64,000 nt of DNA, from contig NZ_WITJ01000011.1 of the NCBI RefSeq assembly GCF_009601015.1, positions 56,983 to 120,982 of the forward strand, read 5' to 3'. Below, one piece after another: positions 19,565-29,139 of the stretch. The position numbers and the translations under genes are program-made. The stretch's first letter is position 1; each line of letters starts with the position of its first letter. Source of the stretch: Lactococcus hircilactis. Lineage in GTDB: Bacteria > Bacillota > Bacilli > Lactobacillales > Streptococcaceae. Under the pieces are notes generated by a model that saw only the letters and a list, made by a program, of their open reading frames with translations, had not been told where the DNA came from and ran no database searches.

Positions 19565-19656
19565 AGCGCTTGCAAAATAAAAAGAAAGTGCTATTATAGA
19601 GATAAAGATATACCAAATGAAATTTATATCATGTTTTGTTGAATTTGATATATCAA
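19565..19656 (+). promoter_or_regulatory. Promoter with cre-like site and two operators for the ABC transporter operon
   Basis: TTGCAA (19570-19575), a 16-nt spacer and TATTAT (19592-19597) form the promoter. AGCGCTTGCAAAA at 19566-19578, covering the -35, resembles half a cre box. AAGATATACCAA at 19605-19616 and the perfect palindrome TTGATATATCAA at 19645-19656 lie downstream of the start point. They match the sites near the regulator. Together they define a candidate operator TTGATATAYCAA. Confidence 0.7.
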
Positions 19657-19688
19657 ATGAAATAAGGACTTAAAAAAGGAGAAGCCGA

Positions 19689-20672
19689 ATGTTAGCAGAA
19701 TCATCGATCACATCAGGTCATCACACATCAAAAAAGACTAAAAACAAGAAGCTCAAAGCCCCAAAAAAGAAATTTTCTTGGAATTTAGTGCGACAGCATT
19801 ATCAACTCTATCTTTTTATTCTGCCAGCGTTCCTATTTTTTCTGGTCTTTTGCTACCAACCCATGTACGGTGTGATTATCGCATGGAAAGATTATAATCC
19901 AGCGCTTGGCATTTGGGGAAGTCCTTGGGTCGGATGGACTTATTTTGAGCAATTTTTTCATTCTTATTTTTTCTGGGAGTTAATTCGAAATACTTTGGGG
20001 ATCAGTATTTACTCCCTTATCGTTGGATTTCCTTTACCCATTATTTTAGCGCTTTCGCTCAATGAATTGAAAGATGGGTTTGGAAAAAAATTTGCACAAA
20101 CGATTACTTATGCGCCAAATTTTATTTCAACGGTTGTTATTGTAGGAATGCTTGTTGCATTTATGAATCCTCAAACAGGGATTATTAACACGATAATTCA
20201 ATTTTTTGGTGGACATCCGATTGATTTTATGGAAAATCCTGCGTGGTTTAAGACGGTTTATGTTTTATCAGGCGTTTGGCAATCTACGGGATGGAGTTCG
20301 GTCATTTATATGGCTGCTTTAGCTGGAGTTGATACTCAACTTCATGAAGCAGCAATCATTGATGGAGCTTCACGTTTGCAACGCGCGTGGTACATTAATT
20401 TACCAACGATTGCGCCAACAATCATTATTTTACTCATTATGAGTCTGGGACAACTCTTAAATGTAGGATTTGAAAAAATTATCTTAATGCAAAATCCTTT
20501 GAATCAATCCTCATCAGATGTCATTTCGACGTTTGTTTATCGTGCAGGACTGCTCAACGGACAGTATTCATTTGCAACAGCAGTAGGAGTTTTCAATTCT
20601 GCGATTAATGCCATCATATTGATTGCAGCCAATTCAATCACAAAACACTTTAGTGAAAGTAGTTTATGGTAA
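19689..20672 (+). CDS. ABC transporter permease, LplB type
   Basis: 327-aa inner permease of a CUT1-class carbohydrate importer. A basic N-terminal stretch (residues 1-35, many Lys) precedes six membrane helices. The coupling motif EAAIIDGASRLQRAWYINLP (EAA loop) is near residue 218. It is 12 nt upstream of the partner permease. No ATPase gene exists in the locus, so the importer probably borrows a shared MsmK-type ATPase, as is known for streptococcal N-glycan transport. Confidence 0.9.
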   Translation: MLAESSITSGHHTSKKTKNKKLKAPKKKFSWNLVRQHYQLYLFILPAFLFFLVFCYQPMYGVIIAWKDYNPALGIWGSPWVGWTYFEQFFHSYFFWELIRNTLGISIYSLIVGFPLPIILALSLNELKDGFGKKFAQTITYAPNFISTVVIVGMLVAFMNPQTGIINTIIQFFGGHPIDFMENPAWFKTVYVLSGVWQSTGWSSVIYMAALAGVDTQLHEAAIIDGASRLQRAWYINLPTIAPTIIILLIMSLGQLLNVGFEKIILMQNPLNQSSSDVISTFVYRAGLLNGQYSFATAVGVFNSAINAIILIAANSITKHFSESSLW

Positions 20673-20684
20673 AAGGAGTTTAAA

Positions 20685-21593
20685 ATGCATACGACACATA
20701 TTAAAATGTCAAGAGGAGATAAAGTGTTTGTCACGTTTAATTATCTTTTTGTCATTATCGCAACTTTACTTGTATTATATCCTTTGATTTATATTATTAG
20801 TGGTTCTGTCTCTGATCCCAAACTTGTGAATAGTGGGGCGATGTGGTTATTACCAAAAGGATTTACATGGGCTGGATACGCTAAAATATTGGCGAATCAA
20901 GACATTTGGATGGGGTACAAGAATACGATCATTTATACTGCTGCAACAGTTTTAGTCAATCTCATTGTGACGATTCCTTGTGCTTATACGCTTTCACGTC
21001 CAGAACTTTTTGGAAGAAATTTTTTCATCAAGTTTATGATGGTGACGATGTTCTTTTCTGGAGGAATGATTCCATCTTACTTATTAGTGAAGAACTTGGG
21101 GATGCTCAATACCATGTGGGCTTTGATTTTGCCAGTAGCTACGAGTGTGTACAACATCATTGTTACACGGTCGTTTTTTGAAACGAATATTCCACGTGAA
21201 CTTGAAGAATCAGCGATTATGGATGGTGCAAATGATTTTACAATTTTCTTTAAAATTGTACTGCCATTGTCAGCACCAATTATCGCAGTCGTCGCATTAT
21301 TTGTCGGTGTGGGACGATGGAATGGTTTTATGGATGCTTTGATTTATCTCTCAGATCGAAGCAAATATCCTTTGCAGATGATTCTTCGTGAATTATTAAT
21401 TTTGCAAGATCTCTCATCAAATTCAACCGCATCAAATACTTCTGTCCAAATGGCCGCATACAAACAAGCACAATTGGCAGGCATCATTAAATATGGTGTC
21501 ATGATCGTATCGACACTTCCGATTGTCGTTGTTTATCCTTTCTTACAGCGCTATTTTGTAAAAGGAATGCTTGTTGGTTCGCTTAAAGGATAA
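20685..21593 (+). CDS. ABC transporter permease, YtcP/CarB type
   Basis: 302-aa second permease with six membrane helices. The EAA-type coupling loop reads LEESAIMDGANDFTIFFKIVLP, here near residue 183. It pairs with the preceding LplB-like subunit. The gene is followed 4 nt after its stop by a 22-bp palindrome copy (21598-21619), which lies between it and the solute-binding gene. Confidence 0.9.
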   Translation: MHTTHIKMSRGDKVFVTFNYLFVIIATLLVLYPLIYIISGSVSDPKLVNSGAMWLLPKGFTWAGYAKILANQDIWMGYKNTIIYTAATVLVNLIVTIPCAYTLSRPELFGRNFFIKFMMVTMFFSGGMIPSYLLVKNLGMLNTMWALILPVATSVYNIIVTRSFFETNIPRELEESAIMDGANDFTIFFKIVLPLSAPIIAVVALFVGVGRWNGFMDALIYLSDRSKYPLQMILRELLILQDLSSNSTASNTSVQMAAYKQAQLAGIIKYGVMIVSTLPIVVVYPFLQRYFVKGMLVGSLKG

Positions 21594-21662
21594 TCAATTT
21601 CTGTCAGTACTGACAGAAAATAAAAAGTCTTTAATTTCATCATTTATAAAGGAGTTTTCGAC

Positions 21663-23342
21663 ATGAAAACAAATAAAGTTATTTTAGTAGGTGCTACAAT
21701 CCTTGCCACATTAAGTCTTTGCGCATGTGGAAATTCATCAACCGCGTCAGATCATTTGAATCAATTGACTAAAAACGCAAAAGATGTTTCTAAAACTGGA
21801 CTTCCAATCGTTAAAAACAAACTCAATTTGTCGATGTTTGCACCAGGTTCTGGAACGAGTGATTACTCAAAAATGGCATTTTTAAAGGATTACAGTCAAC
21901 AAACAAACATTTCATTCAAATATACGACACCGCCTTCTGCCGACATCGCTACAAAATTAAATTTAGCCTTGGCGTCGGGGGATATTCCAGGAGTGATTTT
22001 TGCATCAGCACTCTCTAATGCTCAAGCCATTCAATACGGAGGATCGACTTTAATTCCACTTGAAAAATACATTGATGCGGGATATATGCCAAATTTAAAG
22101 AAAATCCTTGCGCATTATCCTGATGTCCGAAAATCAATTACAACACCAGATGGACACATCTATACCTTACCCGCTTTAGGCAATGAGTATAATTTGCAAG
22201 ATTCCAAATTTGCAAAGCAACCACAACTTTATGAAGGTTCACTCTGGTTTAATGGAGCATGGTTGAAAAAATTAAATTTACAAGTCCCTAAAACGACGGA
22301 TCAACTTTACACTGTGCTTTATGATTTTAAAACAAAAGATCCTAATGGAAACGGAAAACAAGACGAAATTCCTTTATCATCAACTGGATTACCTTCGCTT
22401 AGAAACTGGATCATGAATGCGTTTGGTGTCATGGCTCAAGAACAGCAAGTCAACCAAAAAGGAAAAGTGACATACGGAGCCACAACAAATGGGTATCGTC
22501 AGTATCTCTTATTTATGAATAAATTGTACAGTAACGGATTACTTGATAAACAAATCTTTTCTCAATCTGATGATCAAAAAAAAGCAAAAGCAGCAGCGAA
22601 TACTTTAGGAACTTATACAGATTGGTTTAGCTATTTTACTTCGGGTAAAACGCCGCAACAAGCCATTCTTGATCCGATGGCCGCACCGATGACATCTGAT
22701 CCTTCGAAAAAAGCAGCATTTGCTGCAACAGATGGAATAACAAACGGAGCGTTTGCATTAACAACAAAATGTATAAATCCTGCAGCTGCGCTTCGATGGG
22801 TTGATTATTTTTATTCTAATGCTGGATCACAAGCGCTAAATATTGGTCCTGATCAATCCAAAGGAGGCTATTGGCACTGGGCTACAAATAAAAAAGGAGA
22901 GAAAGTTCACGTTTTAAATAAAGGCATTGATCCTGCTAATTCAGAACAAGCGCGTTCTGCTGTGACCCCTGATTATGGAACACAACCTCCAAAAGTGAAT
23001 GCGCAAACGCCTCTTGTGCTTGCAAATGAAAACGATCCTGAACAACCCGATGCGTTTTCAACATTCATCAATCAAGAAGTCGCAAGTAAAATTGGTCCTG
23101 CAGAAGTTGTCGCATGGCCAACACTCTATATGTCAAAAACACAGCAAAATGAGCTGGGTTCCACAATGCAAACCGACTTATTGACTTATGTTCAACAAAT
23201 GGAGGCAAAATTCATCACAGGTCAAACGAAATTAACAGCTGCAACATGGAAGAGTTATCTCAATACTCTAAAAGGAATTGGCGTTGATAAATATGTTGCG
23301 GTACAACAAAAAGCCTATGATACTTGGAAAAATACAAAATAA
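21663..23342 (+). CDS. Extracellular solute-binding lipoprotein for oligosaccharides
   Basis: 559-aa family 1 solute-binding protein (YtcQ/LipO type, unusually large as expected for this class). The signal peptide ends in the lipobox LCAC with the lipidated Cys at residue 22. It would capture mannose-rich oligosaccharides at the cell surface and hand them to the two upstream permeases. It resembles the pneumococcal NgtS class by size and context; the ligand is inferred from the neighbouring mannosidases. Confidence 0.88.
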   Translation: MKTNKVILVGATILATLSLCACGNSSTASDHLNQLTKNAKDVSKTGLPIVKNKLNLSMFAPGSGTSDYSKMAFLKDYSQQTNISFKYTTPPSADIATKLNLALASGDIPGVIFASALSNAQAIQYGGSTLIPLEKYIDAGYMPNLKKILAHYPDVRKSITTPDGHIYTLPALGNEYNLQDSKFAKQPQLYEGSLWFNGAWLKKLNLQVPKTTDQLYTVLYDFKTKDPNGNGKQDEIPLSSTGLPSLRNWIMNAFGVMAQEQQVNQKGKVTYGATTNGYRQYLLFMNKLYSNGLLDKQIFSQSDDQKKAKAAANTLGTYTDWFSYFTSGKTPQQAILDPMAAPMTSDPSKKAAFAATDGITNGAFALTTKCINPAAALRWVDYFYSNAGSQALNIGPDQSKGGYWHWATNKKGEKVHVLNKGIDPANSEQARSAVTPDYGTQPPKVNAQTPLVLANENDPEQPDAFSTFINQEVASKIGPAEVVAWPTLYMSKTQQNELGSTMQTDLLTYVQQMEAKFITGQTKLTAATWKSYLNTLKGIGVDKYVAVQQKAYDTWKNTK

Positions 23343-23356
23343 ATCAGCTTCACTCC

Positions 23357-23392
23357 AAAACAAGTAGAACGAAGCACGTTTTACTTGTTTTT
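23357..23392 (+). terminator. Attenuating hairpin after the solute-binding gene
   Basis: AAAACAAGTA (23357-23366) pairs with TACTTGTTTT (23382-23391), with an inner AAC/GTT pair. Partial termination here would keep binding-protein mRNA higher than the downstream hydrolase mRNA, a common arrangement. Confidence 0.65.
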
Positions 23393-23474
23393 AAAAAGAA
23401 CATCAAAATAAGATCAACAGATTAAAGTATCAGCAGTTGATTGTAACTGTTGAGGAATAAAAAATGGAGTAAAA

Positions 23475-24773
23475 ATGAACAATCACCTTTCAAAAGGAAC
23501 GTTAAATTTTATTGATAAGATGGAAAAATTATCAAAAAAAGACCATCCTAAGTGGTTTGAAATCTTCAAACACTGTTTTACAAATACACTTGAAACGACA
23601 GTAAAGATTTTACCTGATCAAACGACGTATATTTTAACTGGAGACATCCCTGCGATGTGGTTGCGTGACTCCGTCGCACAAGTGCGTCCTTATCTTGTCT
23701 ATGCCAAAGAAGATGACGAAATAAAACGGCTCATTCTTGGACTGATCCAACGTCAAATGGATTTTATCATTAAAGATCCGTACGCTAATGCATTTAATGA
23801 AACGGCCAATAAAAACGGACATCAAACTGATGTTACGGCCATGCGCCCTGATGTTTGGGAGCGTAAATATGAGATTGATTCACTGTGTTATCCGTTACAA
23901 CTTGCGTATTTATTTTATTTAAATACAGGGGAGATTACACCGTTTGATCAACGATTTATTGATGCAGTTTTGGCAGTATTAGAGGTTTGGGAGTGCGAAA
24001 CAAATCATACTCATTCGACTTATCGTTTTGAGAGAAAAGAGGCCAGTCGAGCATCGGATACCTTATCAAATCACGGATTTGGTCCTGATTTTGCGGTGAC
24101 GGGAATGACGTGGTCTGGTTTTCGGCCGAGTGATGATGCAACACATTATCCTTATTTGATTCCTTCAGAGCAGTTTGCAGTCGTGGTTCTTGGGTATTTG
24201 GAAGATATTTTTTCTGAAATCAAACCTGATGAAGCGCTGAGTGTTCGGATTCATTTATTAAAATCAAAAATTCAAGCAGGGATTGATCAATTTGGGCTCA
24301 TAAAAAACGCGGCAGGAGAAGTGATTTATGCGTATGAGGTGGACGGTTTGGGACATTTTTCTCTAATGGACGATGCAAATATTCCAAATTTGATTTCAAG
24401 TCCGTATCTTGGATATTGCAAAAAAGATGATGTGCGTTATTTGAAGACTCGCAAAACACTTTTAAGTCAAGAAAATCCTTATTATTATGAAGGAAAATAT
24501 TTATCTGGGACTGGATCAAGTCATACACCTGAAAATTATGTGTGGCCCATTGCACTCGCGATGCAAGGCATGACCTCACAAAGTAAATTGGAACAAGAAA
24601 AAATACTTGATGTCCTTTCAAATACGGACGCAGGAACATTTTCGATGCATGAAGGAATTGATGTTGATCATCCTGAACACTTTACGCGAGAATGGTTTTC
24701 ATGGGCGAACATGATGTTTTGTGAACTTATGATGGAGTATTATGATCTTCGGATAAAAATCAATAAAGATTAA
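23475..24773 (+). CDS. GH125 exo-alpha-1,6-mannosidase
   Basis: 432-aa glycoside hydrolase family 125. The family segment TGDIPAMWLRDSVAQVRPYL is near residue 55, and GFGPDFAVTGMTWSGFRPSDD and GTGSSHTPENYVWPIALAMQG follow. These enzymes remove non-reducing alpha-1,6-linked mannose from N-glycan fragments. No signal peptide, so cytoplasmic. In pneumococcus the homologue is adjacent to GH38 and GH92, as here. Confidence 0.92.
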   Translation: MNNHLSKGTLNFIDKMEKLSKKDHPKWFEIFKHCFTNTLETTVKILPDQTTYILTGDIPAMWLRDSVAQVRPYLVYAKEDDEIKRLILGLIQRQMDFIIKDPYANAFNETANKNGHQTDVTAMRPDVWERKYEIDSLCYPLQLAYLFYLNTGEITPFDQRFIDAVLAVLEVWECETNHTHSTYRFERKEASRASDTLSNHGFGPDFAVTGMTWSGFRPSDDATHYPYLIPSEQFAVVVLGYLEDIFSEIKPDEALSVRIHLLKSKIQAGIDQFGLIKNAAGEVIYAYEVDGLGHFSLMDDANIPNLISSPYLGYCKKDDVRYLKTRKTLLSQENPYYYEGKYLSGTGSSHTPENYVWPIALAMQGMTSQSKLEQEKILDVLSNTDAGTFSMHEGIDVDHPEHFTREWFSWANMMFCELMMEYYDLRIKINKD

Positions 24774-24849
24774 ATGTATTGAATCAAAAGAAATGGTCCA
24801 AAAAAACTTTAATAAATAAGACGCTTTGAGCGCATAGATGGGATTAAAA

Positions 24850-27537
24850 ATGAAGAAAAAGGTTTATATTATCTCTCACTCACATTTAGATCGTGAATGG
24901 TACATGCCGTTTGAACAGCACCACATGCGCGTGGTTGAGCTGTTTGATGCAATTATTGAGGCATTTGAAAATGATCCTTCTTTTAAATATTTTCATGTGG
25001 ACGGACAAACGATTCCACTGGATGATTATTTAGAAGTAAAACCGCAAAACAAAGCTTTAATCATGAAATATATCGCCGATGGACGGTTGAAAATTGGCCC
25101 GTTTTACATTTTACAAGATGATTTCCTAATTTCTTCTGAAGCGCATGTGAGAAACACGCTGGTAGGATTGAAAGAAGTTCAAAAATATGGTGGAAAAGCA
25201 GTAAAAATAGGTTATTTTCCTGATACTTTTGGAAATATGGGACAAACGCCTCAAATGATGCGAAAGATGGGATTAGAAGCTGCTGCATTTGGAAGGGGAG
25301 TAAAACCGACAGGGTTGAATAATCAGGTTGGAGAAAGTTATACGTCACAATATTCTGAAATGAATTGGGTCGGTGCGGATCAGTCAAAAATTTTGGGCAT
25401 TCTTTTTGCAAATTGGTATTCAAACGGAAACGAAATTCCAGTGGAGAGAGCAGAAGCGCTCAAATTTTGGAATGAAAAACTGGCTGACGCTAAAAAATAT
25501 GCGTCAACACATCATCTTTTGATGATGAATGGATGTGATCACCAGCCATTACAACGCAATGTGGGACAAGCGATTGCTCTTGCAAATGAGTTGTTTTCGG
25601 ATTATGAATTTATTCATTCCAACTTTGATGACTATTTGGATGCTTTGAAAAAAGATCTGCCAGAAGACTTGGGAGAGGTTTCTGGGGAGCTGACTTCTCA
25701 AGAAACACCAGGCTGGTACACCTTAGCGAATACAGCATCTTCAAGAATGTATTTGAAAAAAGAAAATGAAAAAACGCAAGTTCTTCTTGAAAATGTTGCT
25801 GAACCGTTGTTAGTTTTAGCCAATGAGGTCAGTGATTATAAGCCTTTAGATGAACTTTATTATGCGTGGCGATTGCTTTTGCAAAATGATCCACATGATA
25901 GTGTGTGTGGTTGTTCAGTTGATGCTGTGCATGAGGAGATGATGACGCGATATGCTAAATCACAAGAAGTCGCAAAATTTGTTCGGGATGAAGCATTAGA
26001 TCGCATTTCAAGAAATATCGATACCCAAAAATTTGCGCAGGATACATTTCCATTTACACTCTACAATTTAGCAGGAACCAAACGTGTGATGCGTACGCAA
26101 GCAAAAATTGAAATTGATCGGGTAAAATTTTCAGAGATGTGGCCGGATAGGGCTTATGAAACACTTGAAGCACGACACACGCCAGATTTTCGAGTAATCG
26201 ATGCCAATGGCGTGGAAGTGGATGCAAAAATTGATGCTGTAAAAATCGAGTTTGCTTATGATCTTCCAAAAGATGGATTTCGCGTGGCTTATATGGCGAA
26301 ATATGTGTACGTTTCCGTTTATTTACCTGAAATAGAAGCGCTGTCCTATCGGACATTAGCCCTTGTGCCAAACCATACAAAAAAGACTAACAAATCATCT
26401 CACACGTTACTTTTGAAGGATAATCAGCATCTTGAAAACGACTTTATCAAAGCTGTCATTACTGACAAAGGGGATCTGACACTGACAAATAAGCAGACGG
26501 GTCAAATTTATCCACATCAATTGGTTTTTGAGGATGTTGGAGATATGGGAAATGAATATATCTTTAAACAAACCGCAGATGCTAAAGCATTTTATTCAAC
26601 AGATTTTCCTTTTACTGTCGAAAGCGTGGAAAATTCTGATGTTGAGGCGATTGTCAAACTGACCCATCATTTGTGGATTCCAAAATCTGCTGCAAAGACA
26701 TTAAAAATGGAACAAGAAAAAGTCTCAGACATCACCCAACGTCACTCCGTGAGAGGCAATCAATATGCAGAGCTGACGCTTACGACACTGATTCGCATGA
26801 CAAAAGACAGTAAAGCACTTGAATTCACTACAACGTTTGATAATCAAATGAAAGATCATCGCTTGCGTGTTTTATTTTCAACGCCTTTAATGACTGAAAA
26901 TCATGTTGCAGAAAGTATTTTTGAAGCGGTTGAGCGTCCAAATGGAGTCAGTAAAGTTTGGGAGAATCCGACGAACCCACAGCATCAACACGCTTTTGTG
27001 AATTTGAAAGATCAAAACAATGGGCTGACGGTTGGAAATGTTGCAGTAAATGAATATGAAATTTTGAATGGAAATACGATTGCGCTCACGTTAATCCGTT
27101 GCGTAGGTGAAATGGGAGATTGGGGATATTTTCCGACACCTAAAGCGCAATGTTTGGGAGAATTTTCTGTACGTTTTTCGATTGAGCCACACGCAGATCA
27201 ATTAGAAGATTATTATCAAACGCTTCAAAATGCTGTCGCGTTGAAAATTCCAGTGGTCATAAAGCAAACTGCTGCTCAACACATTGGTCAACTTCCACCA
27301 GATAAAAAAATCGCTGAAATCAGTTCAAATGTCTTTGTTCAAACTGGATTGAAAATTGGGAAAAACGGGACTGGTGTGCTGTTGAGAGGATATTCACTCG
27401 ATTCAAAAGCACCTCATGCGCTTAAACTTTCTGTGCTCGAAAAAACACCACAACTGACGAATTTAATTGAAGAAAATGAAGAAGATTTCGCAGAAAAATT
27501 AAATCCGTCAGAAATCTTAACGACAGTTTGGCATTGA
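24850..27537 (+). CDS. GH38 alpha-mannosidase
   Basis: 895-aa zinc-dependent alpha-mannosidase. The metal-binding N-terminus HSHLDREWYMPFEQ and the nucleophile region IGYFPDTFGNMGQ (Asp of PDTFG) are intact; NDPHDSVCGCSVDAVHEEM lies in the middle. It probably cleaves alpha-1,3 and alpha-1,6 linkages of high-mannose cores inside the cell. ATG 24838 is also in frame but lacks a ribosome site; for ATG 24850 the bases ATGGGA are a weak but better-placed one. A variant palindrome (GTCATTACTGAC, 26455-26466) is in the gene. Confidence 0.92.
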   Translation: MKKKVYIISHSHLDREWYMPFEQHHMRVVELFDAIIEAFENDPSFKYFHVDGQTIPLDDYLEVKPQNKALIMKYIADGRLKIGPFYILQDDFLISSEAHVRNTLVGLKEVQKYGGKAVKIGYFPDTFGNMGQTPQMMRKMGLEAAAFGRGVKPTGLNNQVGESYTSQYSEMNWVGADQSKILGILFANWYSNGNEIPVERAEALKFWNEKLADAKKYASTHHLLMMNGCDHQPLQRNVGQAIALANELFSDYEFIHSNFDDYLDALKKDLPEDLGEVSGELTSQETPGWYTLANTASSRMYLKKENEKTQVLLENVAEPLLVLANEVSDYKPLDELYYAWRLLLQNDPHDSVCGCSVDAVHEEMMTRYAKSQEVAKFVRDEALDRISRNIDTQKFAQDTFPFTLYNLAGTKRVMRTQAKIEIDRVKFSEMWPDRAYETLEARHTPDFRVIDANGVEVDAKIDAVKIEFAYDLPKDGFRVAYMAKYVYVSVYLPEIEALSYRTLALVPNHTKKTNKSSHTLLLKDNQHLENDFIKAVITDKGDLTLTNKQTGQIYPHQLVFEDVGDMGNEYIFKQTADAKAFYSTDFPFTVESVENSDVEAIVKLTHHLWIPKSAAKTLKMEQEKVSDITQRHSVRGNQYAELTLTTLIRMTKDSKALEFTTTFDNQMKDHRLRVLFSTPLMTENHVAESIFEAVERPNGVSKVWENPTNPQHQHAFVNLKDQNNGLTVGNVAVNEYEILNGNTIALTLIRCVGEMGDWGYFPTPKAQCLGEFSVRFSIEPHADQLEDYYQTLQNAVALKIPVVIKQTAAQHIGQLPPDKKIAEISSNVFVQTGLKIGKNGTGVLLRGYSLDSKAPHALKLSVLEKTPQLTNLIEENEEDFAEKLNPSEILTTVWH

Positions 27538-27546
27538 GAAAAAAAG

Positions 27547-27574
27547 TGGTAAAATAGAATAAGAACGTTTTCAT
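27547..27574 (+). promoter_or_regulatory. Promoter and cre-like site before the GH1 gene
   Basis: TGGTAAAAT at 27547-27555 is an extended -10-like element 9 nt after the GH38 stop. AAGAACGTTTTCAT at 27561-27574 reads on the other strand as ATGAAAACGTTCTT, close to the CcpA cre consensus. Its place at the start point suggests catabolite repression. Confidence 0.5.
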
Positions 27575-27588
27575 ATTCAAATGAGCAT

Positions 27589-27701
27589 TGTCAGCACTGA
27601 CAGAAATAAAAACCGTGTTCAGCACACTTTGTCAGCACTGACAGAAATAAAACCCGTGTTCAGCACAGCTTGTCAGCACTGACAGAAATAAAAAACGCTA
27701 G
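27589..27701 (+). repeat. Tandem 41-bp repeat seeded by the variant palindrome
   Basis: Three copies of TGTCAGCACTGACAGAAATA begin at 27589, 27630 and 27671, exactly 41 bp apart. The unit continues with AAANCCGTGTTCAGCACA and the third copy is partial. The centre of each palindrome is GCAC rather than GTAC. The array lies in the leader of the GH1-ROK transcript. Confidence 0.85.
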
Positions 27702-27729
27702 TTTTTGTCAATCAACAAAAGGAGAAGTA

Positions 27730-29124
27730 ATGATTCAATTTCCAAAAGATTTTTTCTGGGGCGCTGCGACATCCGCTCCACAAACCGAAGGTGCGAGTTT
27801 TGAAGATGGAAAATCCGCTAGCACCTGGGATAAATGGTTTGAACTCAATCCTGAAAATTTCAATGCGCATCAAGGACCAGATACGACCTCAGATCTTTAT
27901 CACCGCTACAAAACGGATCTCGCATTAATGACAGAAATACACATGAATTCTTATCGAACATCCATTGCTTGGACGCGTTTATTGCCAGATGGAAAAACGC
28001 TAAATCCTGCTGCAGTAGCGTATTATCGCGATTATTTTTCAGGACTATTAGCGCGTGGCATTACACCCATCATCAATTTGTTTCATTTTGATATGCCGTG
28101 GTGGCTGATGGAAATTGGCGGCTTTGAAAATCGCAAATCCGTCGATGCGTTTGCATTTTATGCCAAAACAGCGTTTGAGCAATTTGGCGATTTGGTGAAA
28201 TACTGGACGACGTTTAATGAACCGATTGTCCATGTTGAATGTGGCTATTTAGGATCAGATCATTATCCAGCCATTCATGATTTCAAACGTGCCGTGCAAG
28301 TTGGCTATCACACGCTTATGGCGCACGTTTATGCAGTTGAAGCGTTTCGGAAATTAAATCTTAAAGACGGAAAAATTGGAATCATTTTAAATATCAGCCC
28401 AGCCTATGCCAGATCTGAAAGCAAAGCAGATCAGCTGGCAAAAAAGTGCGCAGATGCACTCCTTTGTGAATCCTATCTTGATCCAGCAGTACTTGGAAAA
28501 TTTCCAGAATTTCTTATCCAATTATTATCAAAAAATCAGCTTTTACCAGACGTTGTCAGTACTGACAACACTAAAATATCCCAAAATACAGTTGATTTTA
28601 TTGGCTTAAACTATTATCAACCCTTGCGCGTTCAAGCCCCACAAAAAGCGCATGAAAAAGTGAGCGCGCTAAGTGATTTATTTGAACCCTACCTTTGGCC
28701 CGAACGAAAAATGAACACCTATCGCGGATGGGAAATCTATCCAGAAGCCCTGTATGATGTTGCACTCATGATGAAAAATAAATACCACAATTTACCGTGG
28801 TACGTTTCTGAAAATGGGATGGGTGTTGCGGATGAAACACGATTTCTGGATGAAAATGGAATGATTCAAGACGATTATCGCATTGAATTTATGAAAGCAC
28901 ATCTCAAACAACTTCACAAAGGAATACAAGCTGGATCCAACTGTTTTGGATACCACGCGTGGACCTTCATTGACTGCTGGAGCTGGCGTAATGGCTATCG
29001 AAATCGTTACGGATTCTATCAACTCGATTTGGCAGATCATTTCAAAAGAAAAGTGAAAAAATCAGGACTCTGGTTTAAAGCGCTCGCCCAAAGCAATCAA
29101 CTAGATACAGATGATTTAGATTAG
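27730..29124 (+). CDS. GH1 family beta-glycosidase
   Basis: 464-aa GH1 enzyme. The acid/base Glu is in TTFNEPIVHVE and the nucleophile Glu in YVSENGMGV. In the aglycone/phosphate loop DCWSWRNGYRNRYGF, the Ser and Tyr of 6-phospho-beta-glucosidases are kept but the phosphate-binding Lys is Asn, so the substrate may be unphosphorylated. In this locus it could remove a beta-mannose or beta-glucose unit. An in-frame start at 27670 is possible, but AAAGGAG marks ATG 27730. A palindrome at 28552-28569 encodes VVSTDNT. Confidence 0.85.
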   Translation: MIQFPKDFFWGAATSAPQTEGASFEDGKSASTWDKWFELNPENFNAHQGPDTTSDLYHRYKTDLALMTEIHMNSYRTSIAWTRLLPDGKTLNPAAVAYYRDYFSGLLARGITPIINLFHFDMPWWLMEIGGFENRKSVDAFAFYAKTAFEQFGDLVKYWTTFNEPIVHVECGYLGSDHYPAIHDFKRAVQVGYHTLMAHVYAVEAFRKLNLKDGKIGIILNISPAYARSESKADQLAKKCADALLCESYLDPAVLGKFPEFLIQLLSKNQLLPDVVSTDNTKISQNTVDFIGLNYYQPLRVQAPQKAHEKVSALSDLFEPYLWPERKMNTYRGWEIYPEALYDVALMMKNKYHNLPWYVSENGMGVADETRFLDENGMIQDDYRIEFMKAHLKQLHKGIQAGSNCFGYHAWTFIDCWSWRNGYRNRYGFYQLDLADHFKRKVKKSGLWFKALAQSNQLDTDDLD

Positions 29125-29139
29125 AAAAAAGGAAGAAAA

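Noticed and set aside
27589..27701. CRISPR from the 41-bp repeats
   Set aside because: Only three copies, with the spacers repeated as well; it is a simple tandem repeat.
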